A DNA stretch of 64,000 nucleotides from the NCBI GenBank assembly GCA_029532625.1, contig JARFXM010000009.1, positions 5,135,501-5,199,500 of the forward strand, in the 5' to 3' direction. This stretch comes from Lomentospora prolificans. Taxonomy: Eukaryota > Ascomycota > Sordariomycetes > Microascales > Microascaceae. How positions within the stretch are numbered: the stretch's first letter is position 1; each line of letters opens with the position of its first letter. A program made the translations under genes and the position numbers. Shown piece by piece: positions 1 through 11,366 of the stretch. The notes below the pieces were generated by a model, which did no database searches, was not told where the DNA came from, and saw nothing but the letters and a program-made list of their open reading frames with translations.

Positions 1-11
1 CATCTTCGAAG

Positions 12-1828
12 ATGGATTCCGAAAAGGACCCCAGAGCAGCCGCCCACGTTGATGATGTCGACCAACAATTAGCCCACGTTGCGAACCAAGAAGAACGCGA
101 GTCTACCAAGTGGCAAGCCATCAAGAACAATCCTTGGTCGTTCTTTTGGTGCCTTTTCGGTATCTGGACTATCTTGTTGGTCAGTTTCGAGAACCAGGCC
201 GCCGGTATTGTCGTTGGTATCCCCCAGTTCCGTAAGGACTTTGGCTCTTACTACGAGGGCAACTATGTACTTGCTACCGAGTGGCAGGCTGCTTTCAATG
301 GCGCTCCTGGTGCATCGTAAGTCCCTACGCCTGTCATGCTCTCGACGGCCGCCTCGAGGCACGCGGGCTAACTTGAGCGGCAATAGACAATTCTTCGGAG
401 CTTTGATTGCTGGTCAGGTTGCGGATTGGATCGGCCGCCGGAATTCGATCGCTATTGCCCTCCTCATCTCCTTTGGCGCCGTCACTCTAGAGTTCGTCTC
501 CACGACCAACGAAATGTTCTTTGGTGGAAAGTTTATGAACGGTTTTGCTACTGGTATCCTCCAAACCGTTGCTGGTTCTTATATTGGCGAGGTACGCTTA
601 CTCAATGCTAGGGCTGGGTAGTGATATGGCGTTTTGAGAGACGGAGAAGACTAACACTTGGCTTGCCCCTCTCTTTAGATCGTACCTCTCGCCCTTCGTG
701 GTCTCATGACCTGCCTGATCGCCCTCTCCTTTACTCTCGGTCCTTTCACTGTCGCCCTTATTGTCAACTGGGAGGGCGACACTGGTGACCGGTGGTCTTA
801 CCGTTCCGTCTTCTGCGCGCAGTACGGCTTCGCTGCCATTGCTGCGCTCCTCATCTTCTTCATGCCCGAGTATTTGTCCCCTTTCGGTGCTTATAATTGA
901 TCAAGAATGTGAGATTAACGGCTGATATTCTAGATCCCCTTGGTGGCTCATCAGCAGGGGCCATGAAGACCGTGCTCTGAAATCTCTTCGCCGCCTCGGC
1001 TACACGGCCGAGAGCGGCCAGGACTTGAAGCGAGTTGCTGCCATTAAGAATACCTTGGAGGAGGTAAAGCGCGAAACCGAGGGCGTCACTTATGCCGAAT
1101 GTTTCCGTAAGTCTAACCTCCGCCGAACTATCATTTCGATCGCCCCCTTGGTCGTCCAGCAATTCACCGGCATCGTCTTCGCCGCCTCGTACTCCACTTA
1201 CTACGCCCAGCTCGCTGGCTTTAGCACCGACATGTCGTTTAAACTTCAGGTCATTCAGCAAGTCTTGTCCATGGTTGGCAACATGATATCGTGGTACCTA
1301 ATCGACAAGACTGGTCGTCGCGACCTTACCCTCTACGGAACTTGCATCTTGACCGTTGTCTTGTGGGTCATGGGAGGTCTTGCAGTTGGTGGCACCGCTC
1401 CCATGCTCAAGGGGGCCGTTGCCATGATCCTCATCTACTGCTTCCTATACAACGTCACAATTGGTGCCACCGCGTACACTTGCTTGACCGAGACCGCTAC
1501 CGCCCGTCTCCGTGTCAAGACTTTCTCGATTGGTGTCGCGGTCAACTCCCTCTTCGGCGTCTTCTGGAGTTTCGTCCTTCCTTACCTTTTCAACCCGGAC
1601 AAGGCCAACCTTGGAGGCAAGCTCGGTTTCATCTTTGGCGGTCTTTGCTTCCCCTGTATTGCGTTCATTTGGTGGTACCAGCCGGAGACCAGGCTCCGAT
1701 CTTATGAGGAGCTTGATGAGATGTTTATGAAGAAGATACCCGCTAGGCACTTCAAGACCTACAAGACCGACGCGCAGGCCATGGACCAGGCGGTCACTGG
1801 CGCCGTGATGGAGGAGAAGCTCAACTAG
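12..1828 (+). CDS. MFS alpha-glucoside/maltose-type sugar transporter
   Basis: Four exons (12-316, 387-591, 679-869, 934-1828) join in phase to a 531-residue protein, the normal size for a 12-helix fungal sugar porter. Seen: a hydrophilic N-terminus of about 45 residues; GQVADWIGRR near residue 115, the loop 2-3 family motif; PESPWW at about 233-238, the end-of-helix-6 motif, rebuilt exactly across the exon 3/4 junction; DKTGRR in the second half; and PETRLRS near the C-terminus. The overall pattern is that of fungal maltose/alpha-glucoside permeases (MalP/Mal31-like), which are plasma-membrane proton symporters; the exact substrate is inferred. The start is the ATG at 12, only 11 bases from the window edge, so a longer N-terminus or upstream exon cannot be excluded. 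The next gene on this strand is an unrelated peptidase. Confidence 0.9.
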
Positions 1829-2527
1829 TAGAAGCTTCGCTTCTCCATTGCTTACCTCGTTCCCCTGCCGCCGGGGTGGGGTGGTGGGGGGGGTTGATCT
1901 GTGCTAGACGCAGAAAAGAATGGAGTTTTCGATACATTCGTGTACGTTAAAACCGAATTGTGTAGTTGCAAGTGATACCATCAAAGGGGTAGATACGAGG
2001 CCACTCGACCTAGATCTCGACCTAGATTAATGCTGTATTTTCATCCGTTTAAAGCCATTGTTCGATTGAGATTCCATGATGTTTGGATGGTTCGAAAAGG
2101 ATCCATTTCGTAGGATCCGGAAGATTGATTTTAAGTACTGTTTCTCTTGGGGTATATTTCATCGCCTGCAGTGTTCCGCAACCTGTTCTCTGGAGACGCG
2201 GGGTGATTGTATCCGGAGGAGTGATTAACTTTGGCGGCGTTGGCAGAAATGGGCAGAAGATGCGGTCTCGGCTGGGCAACAGCCAATCCACCATTAGGGA
2301 AGGTGCTGTGCGGCAGCTGCAGTGTCACTGTCACCTGTACTCCGCACCCGTCCTGGCTGGCCCTGGGATGGTGGAACTTGAAGGTTCGCTGGCCCTAGCA
2401 AACCAAACAACACTGGGCCTCTCTTCTCACTCTGCATTGCCGCCGTAATCCGTACCTGGTCCGGCTATTACGTTGCGTACCTCACCATCGTCGCCCAAGT
2501 CAATTGTACCCCTCTCTTCCATTCTCG
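1829..2527. other. Intergenic region between the transporter and M18 peptidase genes
   Basis: This holds the transporter 3' untranslated region and the promoter/leader of the downstream peptidase. The only distinct element is a G-rich run at 1873-1893. Pyrimidine-rich sequence near 2420-2527 fits a fungal 5' leader. No coding sequence is supported. Confidence 0.6.
1873..1893 (+). other. G-rich tract, potential G-quadruplex
   Basis: Successive runs of four, four and eight G separated by one to four bases lie about 45 bp after the transporter stop codon, in the sense strand of its likely 3' UTR. The last run could supply two G-tracts, so the four-tract requirement is only just met. Confidence 0.35.
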
Positions 2528-4260
2528 ATGCTGAAAAGACCATCAATCCTCCTGATGGTCTATCGCCCAGTAGCTTCTTCTTTGCCACAAAGGACCCTAG
2601 TTCAGACTCGCCTGGTCGCCACAGCTGCCATGACAGCTCGCCCTACCGCCGTGACCGCCACCAACATGTCGAGCCTCGACGTTGCTAAAGACTTTGTCCG
2701 CTTCGTGAACGACTCTCCTACTCGTATGCTTATTCATCCCAGCTTCTTCATGCCATTCTGCCCATTCCCTACTCAGTGTTTCCCCTCCACCTGCTCGATT
2801 TGCTGCTCGTACTTTCAATGTGCTGACCCCGCAATCGTCTGCTGATAGCTTATCATGCCGTTGCCTCTGCCGCCGCCCGCCTCCAGAAGGCCGGCTTCGT
2901 CCACATCAAGGAGAAGGATCCCTGGGTATCCGAGATTAAGCCCGGCGGCAAATACTTCATAACCCGGAATGCCTCGTCCATCATCGCTTTCGCCGTCGGC
3001 AGCAAGTGGCGCCCCGGCAGCCCCATCGCCATGATTGGCGCGCACACCGATTCTCCCTGCCTCCGGTTCAAGCCCGTGAGCAAGAAGACGAATGCTGGCT
3101 TCCTGCAGGTCGGTGTCGAGACATACGGTGGAGGTATTTGGCACAGCTGGTTCGATAGGGACCTTGGTGTTGCTGGTCGCGTGCTCGTGAAGAGCCCGGA
3201 CGGCGAGATTGTACCCCGTCTGGTCAAGATTGATAAGCCCGTGCTCCGCATCCCGACGTTGGCCATCCACCTTGACCGCTCGGCCAACTTCGAGCCCAAC
3301 AAGGAGACCGAGCTCTTCCCTATCGCCGGACTCGTAGAGGCCGAGCTGAACAAGGTCAGCGAGAAGGGCGCTTCTGGGGAGGAGAGCAAGCCCTTCGCTC
3401 CTCTAGCCGCCATGGAGGAGCGCCATCACCCGCACATTGTCGACCTCATTGCGGAAAAGGCCGGTGTATCCCCCTCTGACGTCGTCGACTTCGAGATGCT
3501 GCTTTTTGACACGCAAGCCTCTTGCCTCGGCGGCCTCAACGACGAATTCATCTTCTCCGCCCGCCTCGACAACCTCAACATGACTTACTGCACCATCGTC
3601 GGCCTCCTCGAGTCCGCCAGCGACAAATCCCTAGAGGACGACCACTGCATCCGCCTCGCCGCCTGCTTCGACCACGAGGAGATCGGCTCTACCTCCGCCC
3701 AGGGCGCCAACTCCAGCTTCCTTCCTTCAGTCCTCCGCCGCCTCGCAGCCGTCAAGGGTGTCAGCCCCCGCTTCGCCTCCGAATCCGACTCGGACCCCTC
3801 CGAAGCCGAATCCGACACCGCCGCAGCCTTCGAGCAAACCCTCGCTCGTTCCTTCCTCATCTCCGCTGACATGGCTCACTCCGTCCACCCCAACTACGCC
3901 GGAAAGTACGAGTCGGACCACAGGCCCCTCATGAACAAGGGCACTGTCATCAAGGTCAACGCCAACCAGCGTTACGCCACTAACTCACCTGGCATCGTCC
4001 TCGTCCAGGAAGCCGCCCGCCGCGCCGAGGTGCCCCTCCAGCTCTTCGTCGTCCGCAACGACTCCCCATGCGGCTCCACCATTGGCCCCATGCTCAGCGC
4101 CAAGATGGGCGTCAGGACCTTGGACTTGGGCAATCCCCAGCTCAGCATGCACAGCATCCGTGAGACTGGCGGCACGCACGATGTCAAGTTCGCGGTGGAG
4201 TTGTTTAGGTCCTTTTACGAGTCATATAACGAGCTCGAGGAGAAGATTATTGTGGATTGA
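2528..4260 (+). CDS. Aspartyl aminopeptidase, metallopeptidase family M18
   Basis: Two exons (2528-2723, 2849-4260) give 535 residues. Splicing rebuilds SPTPYHAV, a signature block of M18 enzymes. Likely dinuclear zinc and catalytic residues: H131 and D133 (IGAHTDSPCLRF), D306 (SARLDN), E342-E343 (DHEEIGS), D406 (SADMAHS) and H500 (SMHSIRE). The family removes N-terminal Asp/Glu from peptides and forms large oligomers. A Ser/Asp/Glu-rich loop at about residues 375-400 follows the HEE block. Residues 1-35 are rich in Arg, Ser and Leu with no acidic residue, like a mitochondrial presequence; in-frame ATGs at 2630 and 2666 would give a cytosolic or vacuolar form. I chose 2528 as the first ATG of the open frame. 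The gene converges with the DUF5672 gene on the other strand. Confidence 0.93.
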
Positions 4261-4875
4261 GGGAGGAGTATGAGGGATTAGCTTCACAGGTACAGCGCAA
4301 TAACCAAAAATGCGGCTTAAATCTCATGAATACTCATTGCAACGAGACGTCCTGCAGTTGAGACCTGGCAAGAGGCTTCTGTGTCATCCTCGAGAAGGCG
4401 CTCATAATGTGACAGTTAGAGGAGAATTCATTGAATCATTCAAATCAATTTTCTACCTGGTATCAAATGCCACCACTATACTGATATACATGTAGACTTT
4501 GGTACACCTCGTTCACTCGTCCACTCCTGTAAAGCCCACTTCTAAAAACAGCCGTAAAGTAGAAGAAAAAAAGAGAAACAAGAAAATTGCGATAAATACA
4601 CCTCGGAAACGCCGACCTAGAAATTTGATCCCGGTTTGGTGCGATAACTCGTTAATCTATAAGAGCGAAAATAAAAAAGATGGATCAGGGGGAAAAAAAG
4701 AGTGTCGCGAAAATATGGGTTAGGAATGGAGGCGATAGAAGGGGTTAAGGTGGTGTCTGATAGATTGGTAGGAGACACATGCGCTCTGCGGTGTCTTCGA
4801 TTGAGTTTGGTTGGGCAAGAGTCTCTATCATCCCAAAATGCTGAAAGAGAAACAAGCGAATCTCCACGCTTGAAA
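4261..4875. other. Convergent 3' region, M18 peptidase and DUF5672 gene
   Basis: These are the 3' ends of two converging genes. The sequence is A-rich on the plus strand around 4560-4700, and no gene is visible. Confidence 0.6.
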
Positions 4876-4947
4876 TTAACCATTATCGTTATCACTCTCG
4901 TAGCCGCTTGGGGCGGCATCGACAGGCTTCTCCGCCTTTTCAGGCTT
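4876..4947 (-). other. In-frame extension beyond the DUF5672 stop codon
   Basis: After the TGA at 4950-4948 the same frame stays open for 23 codons to a TAA at 4878-4876. It encodes KPEKAEKP followed by a Ser/Asp/Asn-rich end, which continues the composition and repeat style of the preceding tail. Possible explanations are readthrough, a recent nonsense change, or a weak terminal intron (GTGAAA donor at the stop, AG about 60 bases later). Confidence 0.5.
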
Positions 4948-6598
4948 TCACTCGTCGGCAGCCTCGTCGGACTTCTCCTTCTCGGGCTTCTCGTCGGGAG
5001 TCTCGTCGGACTTCTCCTTCTCGGCCTTCTCGTCGGGTGTGTCGGAGTCGGGAAGGGTAAGCTTGTCATCTTCTTGTGTTGTGTTTTCGCTTTCGCCAGA
5101 TTCGCCCTCGGGTTCATTCGAAGGTTCCTCCTTCTCCTTCGCTTTTTCCTTCTCCTTCTCCTTTGCTCTCTCCTCGTCCTCCAGTTTCTTCTTCTTCTCT
5201 TCCTCCTCTAGCTTTTTCTTCTTCTCTTCCTCTAGCTTCTTCTTTTTCTCTTCTTCTAATTTCTTCCTCTCCTCTTCCAATTTCTTCTTTTCTTCTAACG
5301 CCTTGGCCTTCTTCTCTTCTTCCTCCTTCTGCTGACAAAATGCGACGTTAGTTGACTTGAGGGAAAGACAAAGGGGAAGCGAGGCATCTTTGAATGATCA
5401 ACGCACCTTTTCAGCATCTGTCTTTCCAATACCGCCTTCTCCGTTATCGCCGTCGCAGCGCTCTCTCTCGAGTTTCATGTCCATGATCATGCTCAGCTCA
5501 GGACAGTACTGGAATATCTTCTTCCGCTGTTCCTGGCTTTTCCAGACTTCATCCTTTAGGTTCTTGCCCTCGCGAACATGGAAGCCCATGGGATTGTCGA
5601 AGTAAACGTCCTCGACGGCCAGGCGGCCGTCGGTACCCGCGGCGACCTTGTGGTTGGGGAGGACCCAGAGGCGCTTGCCAAACCATTCATCCTCGGGCTC
5701 TGTATCGTTGTACCGCTCCTGAAAGGTCAAGACCTGGCGGATGGCACTGACGCGACGAAGGGAAAGCCCTCCGTTTCCGGAAAATCGGTCTTCGGGGCTC
5801 CTGTAGGGTAACTATTAGCACTATTATCGAGGAAGCACCTGAGACAGAAGATGAAGCGAGGAATGTCGTATAATCGCCTAGCATATCCCTATCGCGACCT
5901 CTACATACCTTGGCGCACCAGCCCAGCTCCAGTCGAGCCATTCGTTGAGGCCAGATTCGGAATTGGCACACATGATGCTATCCGACTCATACTTGAGGAT
6001 CCACTCAACGCCTGGCATAAACTCGTCGTAAAAGCGCATATCGGTGAGGGTACGGTATACGTGTTCCTTGCTTGCGATACTCCAGGGTAGTGGAAGAACC
6101 ATGAGGTCTAGCTTGCCAATGATCTGCTGATGCTTGATGGTGTGGGCACGACCGACACTAATGATGCTCTTCTCGGAGCCGATGAAGAGGAACCTCCAAT
6201 CGGGGGGTACAACTGTGATCATGTGAAGGATCTGAGGAACGAGGTGAGGGAGCGGACGGGGTTCGATGAGAAGAGCGACTTTTTGGCTGCTGAATTTGGC
6301 GCGCGGGTTGTCTTCGACTTGCCAGTCGACTTTGATCGTGGGCATCTTTTGCCTCGCTTCCGAGAGACGGGTCTTGATTTCGGCTTGGATCACGGGGGTG
6401 TAATGTGGTAGTAAACCGGCAATGAACCACCTATCACAACGTTGTTAGATGGAGGTCATGGGATTTCGAGGCGAACTGGGAAACGGGGACGTACGTGAGT
6501 ACGAGCGAGAAGACCACAAGAATGCGGGCTTTGGTAATATATTGAGAGGCCGCCATGATGTGCGGCCGTAAGGCCATCGTCGGTGTGATCACGGCCAT
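4948..6598 (-). CDS. DUF5672 predicted type II membrane glycosyltransferase with KEKE tail
   Basis: Four exons (6598-6495, 6430-5909, 5800-5407, 5331-4948) give 467 residues. A short cytosolic N-terminus and a membrane helix at about 26-43 predict a Golgi/ER type II protein. The lumenal part has VALLIEPRP, PPDWRFLFIG, YESDSIMCANS, WAGAPR and GNGGLSLRR, then EPEDEWFGKR. WxGAP and GNGGxSLR are typical of GT-A-like DUF5672 proteins; the acidic residues in SDSI and EDEW are candidate metal and catalytic positions (inference). The C-terminal 150 residues are a Glu/Lys coiled coil and two 13-residue TPDEK-type repeats, which its paralogue at 11.4 kb lacks. The last exon has a tandem CAGCAG acceptor. 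The substrate is unknown. Confidence 0.85.
4963..5040 (-). repeat. 39-bp coding tandem repeat, two full copies
   Basis: Two adjacent 39-bp units (5040-5002 and 5001-4963) encode TPDEKAEKEKSDE and TPDEKPEKEKSDE. A third, diverged copy begins at 4962 (AADE) and runs straight into the TGA stop, then resumes with KPEK. The array sits at the end of the KEKE tail. Confidence 0.85.
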
Positions 6599-9500
6599 GT
6601 TTGGTAAACGAGTGTGGTTTAAATATTGAAAAGGGTCAGCAAGAAAAGAAAAAGATACGGCCCGTCGAGACGACGGGGGTCCGCGGAAGGTTGACTGAAA
6701 TCTGTTGATGAACTGGGAAAAGACGTCACCAGCAACAAAGCTCGATCAAGCACATGCTATCCACACGCACACGGCACGCTTGTAAAATGGGAAGGTGAGG
6801 TGGTGGAAGCGAGGTGGTGATGGTACGGAGACGGTCCAAACTTTTTGGCTTGAGATTCGAAGTTCGGAAGTCGGGTTCTCTGGGCCTTGAGAATAGAAGG
6901 CGTTAGGGGGGGCGTGCGACGGAAAACCCACCAGCGTTACGACACCTGGGGGAACCTCGAAGGGGGAACAATTGGCGATGAGAGAATACTGATACAAGCC
7001 GTTCAGGCTCGTGTACTGCAGGGAGAAAGGGGTGTACCTCTTTTGAGGCGCTAAGTCGCGTGGGGAAATAGGGGGGAGCCAATGATTCCCGAGTACTGTG
7101 CAAGGCATGCCGAGTACATTTGAGTGCGCGTATTGTAGAGCGGGTGTTCAAAGACCAGTGTTCCAGGGGATCGCCCATGCCGCTCCGTCAACCCACAATA
7201 GACGCACATGTGGACCCTGCTGGACTGGAATACGGGTATCTTGGCACTGTGTACTTGTCCCGTATCGGGAGATGCCCTGAAGCTCATACCGAGAGTAATC
7301 CAGTCGAGTGATCCTACTTGTTCAGGGTTTCCTTCCAACTAATATCAAGACGACAGGAACACTGAAACGCAGTCGGGGGAAGACAGAACGATGGACACTC
7401 CCTTCCAACCATCATGCCGGCTACGCAAGTACATACGTTTCCATCCCACTTCCGTCTGCCTTTGTATCCACTCTCTCACCTCGACTCAGAGCGGAATGGA
7501 AAAAAAAAACTAGCTTTTAAGGGATGCAATGATACTTGGTGGTGCAGGTGATTCATAATAAGTCATGCCCTGGTCATTAAACCAGCTGGTGGAGATGATG
7601 GTTCGCAGAGATCGCGACGAGGCGATATATCTCAAGGCAAAAGACAAAGCACTCGTTCCACTGTGGAAGGTGGTGAAATTTCTTTCCTGGAACCACGCAC
7701 ACACATTAACTCCTGATGGAGGGAGAAAAACATCCTCAAGTTTTACTTTTGGGTCTTTTGATGCTTCGAGAGGTTTTTCCTTATTTCTCCTGGTTGCCAA
7801 GTTTGATTGCGTCAACTTCGAAGTGATACGCTGTCCTCCACTCTTTCGGATAGCCGAGAAGATCTTAATCAGCATGATCGATTTTGGCCCCAGACGGAGG
7901 ACGCCTGCTCCACGGCGGTGTTCCATTGTCTCTTGGCACGCATTGGTCGGGAAATCAGTGCTACGTACTCGATAATAGCTCGTTTTCGACGAGTCGCGCG
8001 TTGGCATCACCCCACGCCCTCAGTCCTTCCAGGGCCAAGTGACTCCGTCGTCTACTCGTAATATGGAATAACGTTACTCCACTACCCCTGTTTGCAAGAG
8101 TGTTGGGTGGTTCCAGAAGGCTCGTTAACACTCCTTCTAACGGCGCTGGGCGCTGAAAATTGATCACGACTTGTTCATGTTTGCAGACTGAGAAAGCGCA
8201 TTCTCATTGACGCATGCCTGGTTAGAGGGGGACAACGGACTGAGTAAGACGCCAAAAACCGGGCTGAGTAACATTAAGGTGCCGCTTGAAACATATGTCA
8301 AGTTTGGGAATTGGCTTCGGGCGAGTCTCGTCTCGGAGGGCACGATCCGTTCATTCGCTACTCCTTTTGCTGGGTGAGGCAATGAGAAGTTATTTATGTC
8401 AAACAGGCTTCTGGGCTAGTTTCAAAGAAAAAGGTAATAGACGGTGTGTTGTGTCTGACGGCTGGCGATCAGGATCAGCAGCGACACTAGCGATCACTTT
8501 CGATAAGCTAGTGACTAGCTATTGGCCTGACCGCGTTTGTCCAATCCAGAAGACAGACCAGGGTTGTAATTAATACCCAATTTCCAAACTCTCCTTGTCC
8601 TTGCATGGAAAAGAAGTTATACAAAGAAGCACGGCTGGGGAAAAAATGTGCTGCCAAAGACAAACAGGTGTGTCCGCCGGACTGAAAAGTAATCCGCTCA
8701 ACCAGCAGAGAAAATGCGAAAGGTGGCAAGAGGTGGTGTGCTATTATTACCCTGAGAGGAGATGGGAAGACAGGGAGCGAGGCGGGGAGAGAGAGCCAAC
8801 CCTGGGCATTTTCATCACTAGGAATTGAGGTGACCTGGGGGAGTCGTGAATACGGGAAGAGTCGTGCGTCAGAGGGGTCTCTGTCCTCACATTACGCTTT
8901 GGATCTTGTTCCGACACCGTCTTATTAACTTTCACACACTATTAGGGAGGGGAAATTATTTGGAGGCGTAAGTTATTTGAAGGCCAGCCAACCTTCCCGG
9001 GCTTTTCCTGACCTGACCAGGTTGGTGGACACGGGTGTCGTTGTGGCCCCCAACCCCCCGGCTCGGTAGAGGAGGCGAAATTGCAGCCAGGCGAGAAGGC
9101 AATCTATTCAGGCGAACAAGCCGGAATGTCAAGGCAAGATATTTAACATGGCCCTAAGGAAGAACACACGACGATTGCTAGGGCTAATTCAGACCCTTCA
9201 AGATGGCACAGGCGAAATAAACTCATGCGTGTTTTATTTCCAGAACTCCGAAACTGTCGCTCTCATGATCATTGAGCTTAGATGATCTTCGGCTCGTAAT
9301 GGTGCACCGCGCAATACTATTTTAGACTAGCACTGATATCCCCGCAGAGTCTGGTCCAATGTTAACTGACCCCGGCGCAGAAACTGTGCTTAAATACGAG
9401 ATTTTCCTACAATGCGACATGGAAGGCCTCGTCGAACCACCACATCACGACCAATGCCTGGGTGCCTTGGATGTGCAATGCCCAGGCCATTCCAGCAATA

Positions 9501-11366
9501 CTGGTGACCCAAGAGATTCGGGGAGTCGACCAAGTTACAGATCCGACGCCGGACAAAGAGGGTTAGACAGGCAGGATTGCTGTTCCCCTTTCGGCTCAGA
9601 GTGGCCAAACGAGGAAGCGAAAGCACTCTAGACTGCTCCGGCCCAACTTGGAGTGGCCTTCGCCCTACGGAGATGATGGTAGCTGGCACTAGCCAGCATG
9701 ACGAGAAATCCCCTGCACTTGAAAGTCTTGCAGGAGATGTCCTAGCGTATCAATACTTCAATGTATGCCATTGCCACCCGCGCTGGAATTCGTTGGTCCA
9801 AGCACGGCCTGCCGCGCGCCGTCTTGCGACAAATGGGATGACATGATGCAGTCGCTGAAAACTATTGTACCACTAATACGACGTGATGGGCCACTATTAT
9901 TGGCTCCTGAGCGGGAGTCGGGGTGCTCCATCAATCCGAGATTTCCTGTCGGGAGCAGACGAATAGAATTTTATTATCCACAAAGACTCAAGAGGTTTGA
10001 GTGTGCTCTTGTGTGGATTCCGGAGGGGGCTTATCGGCGTTGACGTCGATTATCATGCACTGCCCACGATGACAACCTCGGTATGGCAACCTGCGTTGAT
10101 CTGTTTGTCCTTTGCTTGGGGTTGGGTGGCGGAAGAAGGTGAAAGGAAGTCGTCATTCGTCTTTTCTCGCTTCATCAATCGTCGATGGCTTCGAATGACT
10201 TCTCTCGGCCACAGCGGAAGGACGGCAACTTTACACCAGGTAAGGGCGTTTGAGTGACGAGGCGGGTGATGAACGCAATGGACACAGTCCGACTGGCTTG
10301 GGGTTTCCAGTTGCTGGCCGTGGTTCGAGGTTGGGCAACTGGTTTGCAGCTCCCCTTTTCCCCCCTATTTCCTGTAAGCTGATTCTTGAGAACGGGCGTG
10401 ATCCACATTGGTTTTTGCATTTGCTGGAATTGATGCGCATCCACTCAAAACAACTCTTGTCCTAGTCTTGTCTGCCAATCCAAATTCAAGATCCACTTCG
10501 AGGTAGACTGAAGTATTTGTTTCACCTTGATCCAAGTCGTCAAGCTGATCCTTCCGTTTTTGTGCCCCCCGTTTGACGTCGCGGAGCTGCACTGTATGCC
10601 GAATACAGTGTACAACCGGAACCACTCAAACCACTCTGTCGCCAGCATCGAAATGGTCTGCACTCCTTCTGGGGCAATACGTTCTGGAATGCAGGACCAC
10701 TATTACCACCCTGTCCAGCCTGGCTGGCGTAATTGATTTTATCAATGCCAGCGGCCAGCTGGTGGCTAAGTTTCAAAAGGATATTCCCTACGTTCCGAAT
10801 CTCCCATTGGATTCCCCAATTCTTTCCCAACTGGCGCCCACCGATTCGGCGGACTACATCAGCATCAGCGTGCCTGCCCCCTGCTGCACCTCGTAAGACA
10901 AAGCGCACCTCACCACTTTCAATGAAGTATCGCTGGACTGCGATCTCTCTTTTATTCTTTTCTCCTTCTGCTCCTGCGCCCCCGACACCTTTCCCCCCCT
11001 TGCCTGCGGGACGACCGCCGTACTATCCACTCCAATTTTTTTTTTCTTTCCACCTCCCGGTCACATCTAGGCGCACCCCGATTCCTGCTGGTGTTTTCTC
11101 TTCCTGCTCCCGGGCAAATCATCCTGGCCCGCCAGTTCCGGTTCCGTTCCCTGGCGAATTCCCAATTCGATCGTTTCTCTTATTTTTCTTGCGGTTGCTA
11201 GGCTCGAGCCGCGGCACTTACACGACAGCGACGTCCTTTAAACTAATCTACGGGAGGGCTTTCTCTCCTCCGTCCTTGTGGACCGCTCGAGGAAAGCCGG
11301 TCTGCATTCAACGGAGACTCGCTTTTCTTTTCACCATCGCCAGCCGACCTCTCTAATCCGCCTGTC
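6599..11366. other. 4.8-kb spacer between the two divergent DUF5672 genes
   Basis: This lies between two genes that point away from each other, so both promoters are inside it. Pyrimidine-rich leader-like sequence occurs at about 10950-11350 on the plus strand. A stop-free stretch of 165 codons at 8007-7510 on the minus strand starts with ATG but shows no recognisable domain and is of a length expected by chance. No transposon ends, tRNA or supported gene were found. Confidence 0.55.

Noticed and set aside
4617..5335. Long open frames on both strands over the KEKE exon
   Set aside because: GAA/GAG-AAG repeats remove stops in several frames; only the minus-strand frame joined to DUF5672 by splice sites is supported.
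7510..8007. 165-codon ATG-initiated frame on the minus strand in the 6.6-11.4 kb spacer
   Set aside because: No recognisable domain or splice context. In 64 kb and six frames a couple of such lengths are expected by chance.
10573..10896. 107-codon frame upstream of the right DUF5672 gene
   Set aside because: It starts at TTG, has no domain, and sits in the promoter/leader region.
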